A stretch of 64,000 nucleotides of DNA from JBBQLG01 sp964251665 (GTDB taxonomy: Bacteria; Bacteroidota; Bacteroidia; Cytophagales; Spirosomataceae), in the NCBI GenBank assembly GCA_964251665.1, contig CAXUKO010000003.1, positions 458,809-522,808 of the forward strand, read 5' to 3'. The stretch's first letter is position 1. Each line of letters begins with the position of its first letter. The notes under the pieces are model-generated. The model saw only the letters and a program-made list of their open reading frames with translations, was not told the origin of the DNA and did not search any database. This document shows positions 60,266 through 64,000 of this stretch, in pieces. The position numbers and the translations under genes are program-made.

Positions 60266-61111
60266 TTAGTGCAGGTAATTCAGGTAAGATGAGGCAATCC
60301 GTTCATTACGAACTGGATCCGCAAAAAACTGTTTAAGGTGCTCTTTTGCTTTTCGGCTTAATCCCCAAGCCGACGGAACCTGCGAAAAAATGAAATCCAT
60401 GTTCTCAAGCGCAATTGTCATGCCACTCAATATGTCGTTGCGCAGGCCGCTGATTCGTTCGGGGGGCGTAAATTTAGCAATTGCCTGCACGAAACGATGC
60501 GATAATATACATTTTTTAGGGTCGCGCGTGAGCAGGGCATCCCGCACATCCCGATGATTGGGTAGGTAGGCAAAAGCGGCTGTATGGTCGATAGGGCAAA
60601 AGTCAAACCGCTCATCAGCCCGGCTACTCAGTAAAATGTTGGGATTGTCGGGCTTTCGATCAAAATTGCCCACCCATAAATCGAAAACGCCAATTTTGAG
60701 TAAATCTGTCGGCGCGTGAAATAACTACATCTGACCGGGATGGTGCGGACCCGAAAAGTAAGCGTCCAATTCCACCGTTTTATGGACCCACTGCGACCCA
60801 AAGAAGACCTGATTGTCGAAGGAGCAGGTTGCGTAGCGATCTGATAAAGATACTTTCCTGCGTCCGTATGACTTAACGACCGATTGACTTATTTTGACCA
60901 ACGCAAACGGCGGTACGGCCAAGTCCCAGCACTGCGCCAGATAACCGCAGATCACTTCATTGATGACTTCAACACAAGGAACGGCGGCAGTGGTTGTTTT
61001 TGCTACGTAAAGGACACCGTCGTCGGCCAGTACTTGCAAGGGCCTGCTACCTTCAGTGGTTAACTCGTTGATAATAAGCTCGGCACGGACGGTTTGGATA
61101 GGAAGTAACAT
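60266..61111 (-). pseudogene. HipA_2-type kinase interrupted by in-frame TAG
   Basis: 281 codons from ATG 61111. The first part reads QTVRAELIINELTTEGSRPL, VLYVAKTTTAAVPCVEVINE (ATP-site Lys), FFGSQWVHKTVELDAYF and ends HHPGQM at a TAG (60725-60727). In the same frame it continues LFHAPTDLLKIGVFDLWVGN and FDRKPDNPNILL, the N-x-D-R-x-x-x-N catalytic loop of HipA-like kinases. Family length is about 250-280 residues, so the TAG splits one gene and removes the catalytic loop. A GTG at 60673 could start the second half, but that would give no ATP-binding lobe. TAG is used as an ordinary stop by the helicase gene of the same operon. The cause could be decay, sequencing error or readthrough. Confidence 0.75.
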
Positions 61112-61163
61112 GGAATTGGTTTACGAAAACCCAAAGTAGACATTTTGCCGGAATTTGGCTCAT

Positions 61164-64000
61164 CTATGCCAGTGCGGTGAAATGCCCCCGCGCTAAATTC
61201 CTGAAATTATTCTGAATCATCTCGCGCTCGCGGCTGCCGACGGTGGGGAACTGATCGAGCACGTAGAGCATATCCGTTTCGCTCAGCCCATACGCCCGGA
61301 ACACCAGCGCGTCGATCTGCGCTTCGTACCCCAGCGTATCCGCCGAGGGCGACTGCCGTTTCAAAGCCAGCACTTTATCGACCAACGCGGTAAGTTGCGC
61401 TTCTACTTCCGTTGAAGGCTCCGGCACGGGCAACTGCTCAACTTTATTATTAATCCATTCATTTGTGCCCATCCCTGTTGTGGTAGCAATCTGATTGAAA
61501 AGCCATTCGCTTGATTTTGAATTTAATACAGCAAGAAGATATTTCAGATGTTGGCCTACCATGAATAAAACAGTATTTAAGATATACCTCCCTTGATCAT
61601 CGTAAGTAAACTGAGCTTGATCAGATAGTTTACTCCAGACAATTTTTGGCTCCTCAAAGCCAGTGTAATAAGTCGTATTGTCTTGAATTTCATACCAATT
61701 ATATGGCCCTGGTTTTCTGCCTGTAGATTCGCCGTTATTGCGTGGCTTGAGCTGTTCATAAAACACGGTTAGATGTCGTTTGACAACCGGGTAACTATCA
61801 ATGTTTATACCACGGCGGGTGAAGATTATCCATTGCTCAGCATCTGAATAAACATAACGTTTAAGATCACGACCCCGTAATGTTTTTCGGATAATTTTAG
61901 TGTTTTCTGGGTCAGCCGCCAGTAGAAGTTGTGCGTCTTTTTTTTCAAGAATAAAAGCCGGGTTGTATCCAGTTGTGATACCCCGATTTACTGAAACCGG
62001 CCATTCTCCCAACTTCTTCCCATTCTCCTCCATCAGCTTTTTCAGCGAACTGGCCTGCGCATCGCCCACGGCCCAGCCTTCGGCGGGGAGGTCGGTGAGG
62101 GTGAAGGCGTTGCGGGTAATGTAGTTCGTCAGGCTCTCTTTGTCTTTGTCATAGTCGGCCCCGACGGTGGCGGCCTGTAGCTGATAGCGGCAAGCGGCTT
62201 TCCGTCCGTCTCCACGGCGGGTCAGTAGGATATTGGTTTCGACAACGGCGGTCTCGAACAGGCGCGTGTCGGCAAAGTTGAGGAGCGTGAGCGGGTCGGT
62301 TTGCTGTACAAACAACTGGCGTAACGGTTTGCCATACTGCGTTTGCAGCCACGAGTTGGACGTAATATAGGTCATTACCCCACCCGGCCGCAGTAGCCGC
62401 ACACCCTGCTCGTAGAAGAGGCCGTAGATGTCGCCGGTTTTCTCGAACGTCTGGTAGCCTTCGCGCTGATATTGCGCGGCTTCGGTCGGTATCCGGGCCA
62501 GTTGCAGGTAGGGCGGGTTGGCAATCACGATGTCGAAGCCGTGTTGCTCAAACACTTCGGGGAAGAACAGGTGCCAGAGGAAGTACGGTTTGTTGAACGG
62601 ATTAAGGGTATATAATTTTTGCTGGCTTGCCCGCACGTTTGTCAATTGTGTTTGCAACGCGGCAATGCTTTTTTGCTTTCGGGCAATCTGCTCCTCTTTC
62701 TGTTTACGTTTGGCTTTCGGCTCATTTGGATTGTTCTGCATGGCCGTTTCGATATCCATGATTTCGTCGTCGAGGTCGCCGATACGCCGTTCGAGGGAGC
62801 GTTCTACCAACTCAAAATTGTAGTCGAGGTGATCGTGAACAATAGTTTCGACCTGAGTTTTTACAGCTTCTTTTTTCAGCCCACGCTGCTTCAACGCTTT
62901 CGGGTCGTAGTAGAGCTGAAGGAGGTCGCGCAACTGTTGTTTTTTCTCGTCAGAGAAGTGCATCGACAGTTGCGGATCGCTCACCCGGCCAAAAATGTCG
63001 ATCTGCCCATTCTCAACAATATACGTCACAGCCTGCTCCTGTAAAATTTTGTCAAGCCGAATGCCCTCAAACGACTCCAGCAGGCTATCGCCCTGCATAA
63101 TTTTATAGTCGAGGTTGGGCAGTGGCTGGGGTTCGTCTTCGTCTACGACGAGCGAGAGCCAGAACCGCAGCCGGGCAATATCGACGGCACCGGGTTCCAT
63201 ATCGACCCCGTAAATGGTATCGCGGATAATGGCTTTTTTGACGTCGGCGCGGTTCAGCGTGAGGTCGAGCGTCATTTTAGCCGCGAATATTTCCTGGAGC
63301 ATCCCCACCGGAAACGCCCCGGAGCCAATGGCCGGATCGCAGATTTTGAGCGTATCAAGGAGTTCCTCAATTCGGGGGGCGTGTTGGGTAATGAGGTTAT
63401 GGCGGTTTTTCTCGTCGCCCCGGCTCCCGGCCCGTATTAGTTCGGTAATGCCTTCCAGCAGAGCCGGTTGCAGGGTATCACCGAGTTCGTTGGTGAGGTG
63501 ATACGTCAGGTGTTGAATAAGGCTTTCCTGACACATGTACTGCACAATTTCTTTGGGTGTGTAGAATGCGCCCTTTTCGCGGTTTTCTTCGAGCAGGTTC
63601 TCGAAAATATGGCCCAGCATTTCGGGGTCGATGCCTACCTCATAATCGCCGGGGCTGTTTTCGTCGATGGTGAAGTTGTACTGGTCGAAAAACTGAAACA
63701 GGCTTCGAAAGTAGGCGACGGGCAGGTCGATTGTATTCGTCAGCAACTGCCCATCGGCATCTGTGTCGATATCAAACAAGCCCCCGTTCAGGTACGGCAC
63801 CCGGCAGGGCCTCATACCATCCACTTCAAAAATGAAGTTGGCTCGGTCAGGATTATTGAGTGTGTCGAAGAAAAGTTTAGTGAGGCATCGGCTGTAAAAA
63901 TGCTCAGAGTCAGCAAATTGCTCAAACAGGGTTTGCATAAACCGTTTGTCGCCATTTGCCCAGGTGGTAGTCGGGATGGGTTGCCCGGCCTTAGTAGCTT
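61164..64000 (-). CDS. Eco57I-class adenine DNA methyltransferase / type IIG-like RM protein (5' end cut by window edge)
   Basis: At least 945 residues; the frame is open to the right edge, so the N-terminus is missing. The entry helical region GHIFENLLEENREKGAFYTP is followed by the SAM motif ICDPAIGSGAFPVGML (near 63312-63342), GVDMEPGAVDIARLRFWLSL and the catalytic NPPY (62508-62519) in IVIANPPYLQLARI. A long coiled segment (EPKAKRKQKEEQIARKQKSI) separates motif I from NPPY. The C-terminal 350 residues form a TaqI-type target-recognition domain (IIRKTLRGRDLKRYVYSD, NEWINNKVEQLPVPEP). The product should methylate adenine-N6. Whether a nuclease domain lies in the missing N-terminus cannot be seen. 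It heads the four-gene operon; the HipA_2 gene starts 52 nt downstream. Confidence 0.88.
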   Translation of the reverse strand, partial: ATKAGQPIPTTTWANGDKRFMQTLFEQFADSEHFYSRCLTKLFFDTLNNPDRANFIFEVDGMRPCRVPYLNGGLFDIDTDADGQLLTNTIDLPVAYFRSLFQFFDQYNFTIDENSPGDYEVGIDPEMLGHIFENLLEENREKGAFYTPKEIVQYMCQESLIQHLTYHLTNELGDTLQPALLEGITELIRAGSRGDEKNRHNLITQHAPRIEELLDTLKICDPAIGSGAFPVGMLQEIFAAKMTLDLTLNRADVKKAIIRDTIYGVDMEPGAVDIARLRFWLSLVVDEDEPQPLPNLDYKIMQGDSLLESFEGIRLDKILQEQAVTYIVENGQIDIFGRVSDPQLSMHFSDEKKQQLRDLLQLYYDPKALKQRGLKKEAVKTQVETIVHDHLDYNFELVERSLERRIGDLDDEIMDIETAMQNNPNEPKAKRKQKEEQIARKQKSIAALQTQLTNVRASQQKLYTLNPFNKPYFLWHLFFPEVFEQHGFDIVIANPPYLQLARIPTEAAQYQREGYQTFEKTGDIYGLFYEQGVRLLRPGGVMTYITSNSWLQTQYGKPLRQLFVQQTDPLTLLNFADTRLFETAVVETNILLTRRGDGRKAACRYQLQAATVGADYDKDKESLTNYITRNAFTLTDLPAEGWAVGDAQASSLKKLMEENGKKLGEWPVSVNRGITTGYNPAFILEKKDAQLLLAADPENTKIIRKTLRGRDLKRYVYSDAEQWIIFTRRGINIDSYPVVKRHLTVFYEQLKPRNNGESTGRKPGPYNWYEIQDNTTYYTGFEEPKIVWSKLSDQAQFTYDDQGRYILNTVLFMVGQHLKYLLAVLNSKSSEWLFNQIATTTGMGTNEWINNKVEQLPVPEPSTEVEAQLTALVDKVLALKRQSPSADTLGYEAQIDALVFRAYGLSETDMLYVLDQFPTVGSREREMIQNNFRNLARGHFTALA

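Noticed and set aside
56252..64000. Assignment of the operon to canonical DISARM or BREX
   Set aside because: No DUF1998 (DrmB) gene, no separate DrmA helicase, no PglZ or BrxC; only methylase, helicase and PLD elements are shared.
1..64000. tRNA or rRNA genes
   Set aside because: No stretch with the conserved TTCGA arm and acceptor pairing, or rRNA core words, was recognised on reading; not exhaustively excluded without a covariance-model search such as tRNAscan-SE.

Overview
The window looks like chromosomal DNA of a Cytophagales bacterium, most likely a Spirosoma relative (order-level call fairly secure, genus inferred). The signs are mid-50s G+C, almost no Shine-Dalgarno sequences, Bacteroidetes-type promoters (TTTG, about 20 nt, TAnnTTTG; best seen before recA and before a PIN antitoxin), many secreted proteins of unknown function, a one-component-like hybrid kinase with an AraC output domain, and toxin and defence families common in this group. 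No rRNA, tRNA, CRISPR array or intact insertion sequence was seen.

Layout. 1-7.9 kb: housekeeping and envelope genes (MltD-like lytic transglycosylase cut by the left edge, O-methyltransferase, a T4-type polynucleotide kinase/phosphatase broken by an in-frame TAG, an outer-membrane barrel, dtd, mgtE, rsmA). 7.98-18.8 kb: a plus-strand cluster joining a tubulin-superfamily protein (10932-12401) and a 1189-residue protein with an actin/Hsp70-type ATPase core (12560-16129) to a lipoprotein with a degenerate vWA-like domain and three or four membrane-anchored proteins. This is the most striking unexplained system in the core genome part. A DUF559 nuclease-like gene sits inside it, and three 125-150 bp GC-rich palindromic repeats fill its spacers. 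18.8-24.6 kb: three small secreted-protein genes (one frameshifted) and a 1231-residue hybrid histidine kinase. 24.7-25.9 kb: recA. 26.1-29.5 kb: a polymorphic toxin locus with an Ntox15-type toxin, a GAD-like/DUF1851-type immunity protein, and a downstream orphan toxin tip with its own immunity gene. 29.7-37.7 kb: gltA and a six-gene operon of secreted proteins behind an OmpA-like protein. 37.9-43.5 kb: hybrid kinase, GH88 hydrolase, metallophosphoesterase, S1/P1 nuclease. 43.6-47.6 kb: phage-type AAA_24 ATPase, DUF1810, PIN toxin-antitoxin pair, an orphan gene. 47.8-51.8 kb: a PaoABC-like molybdenum aldehyde oxidoreductase operon. 52.5-54.1 kb: a GT39-like membrane glycosyltransferase.

54.3-64 kb is a defence-like island on the minus strand. 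It holds a three-gene HipBST-type system (split HipA kinase) and, upstream, a four-gene set: Eco57I-class adenine methylase (cut by the right edge), HipA_2-type kinase interrupted by an in-frame TAG, a DUF3037-like protein, and a fused phospholipase-D/SF2 helicase. That combination is the best candidate here for an undescribed anti-phage system. Five genes in the window carry single-base lesions (two amber codons, three frameshifts); read-level confirmation is the first thing to obtain, because it decides between decay, phase variation and assembly error.
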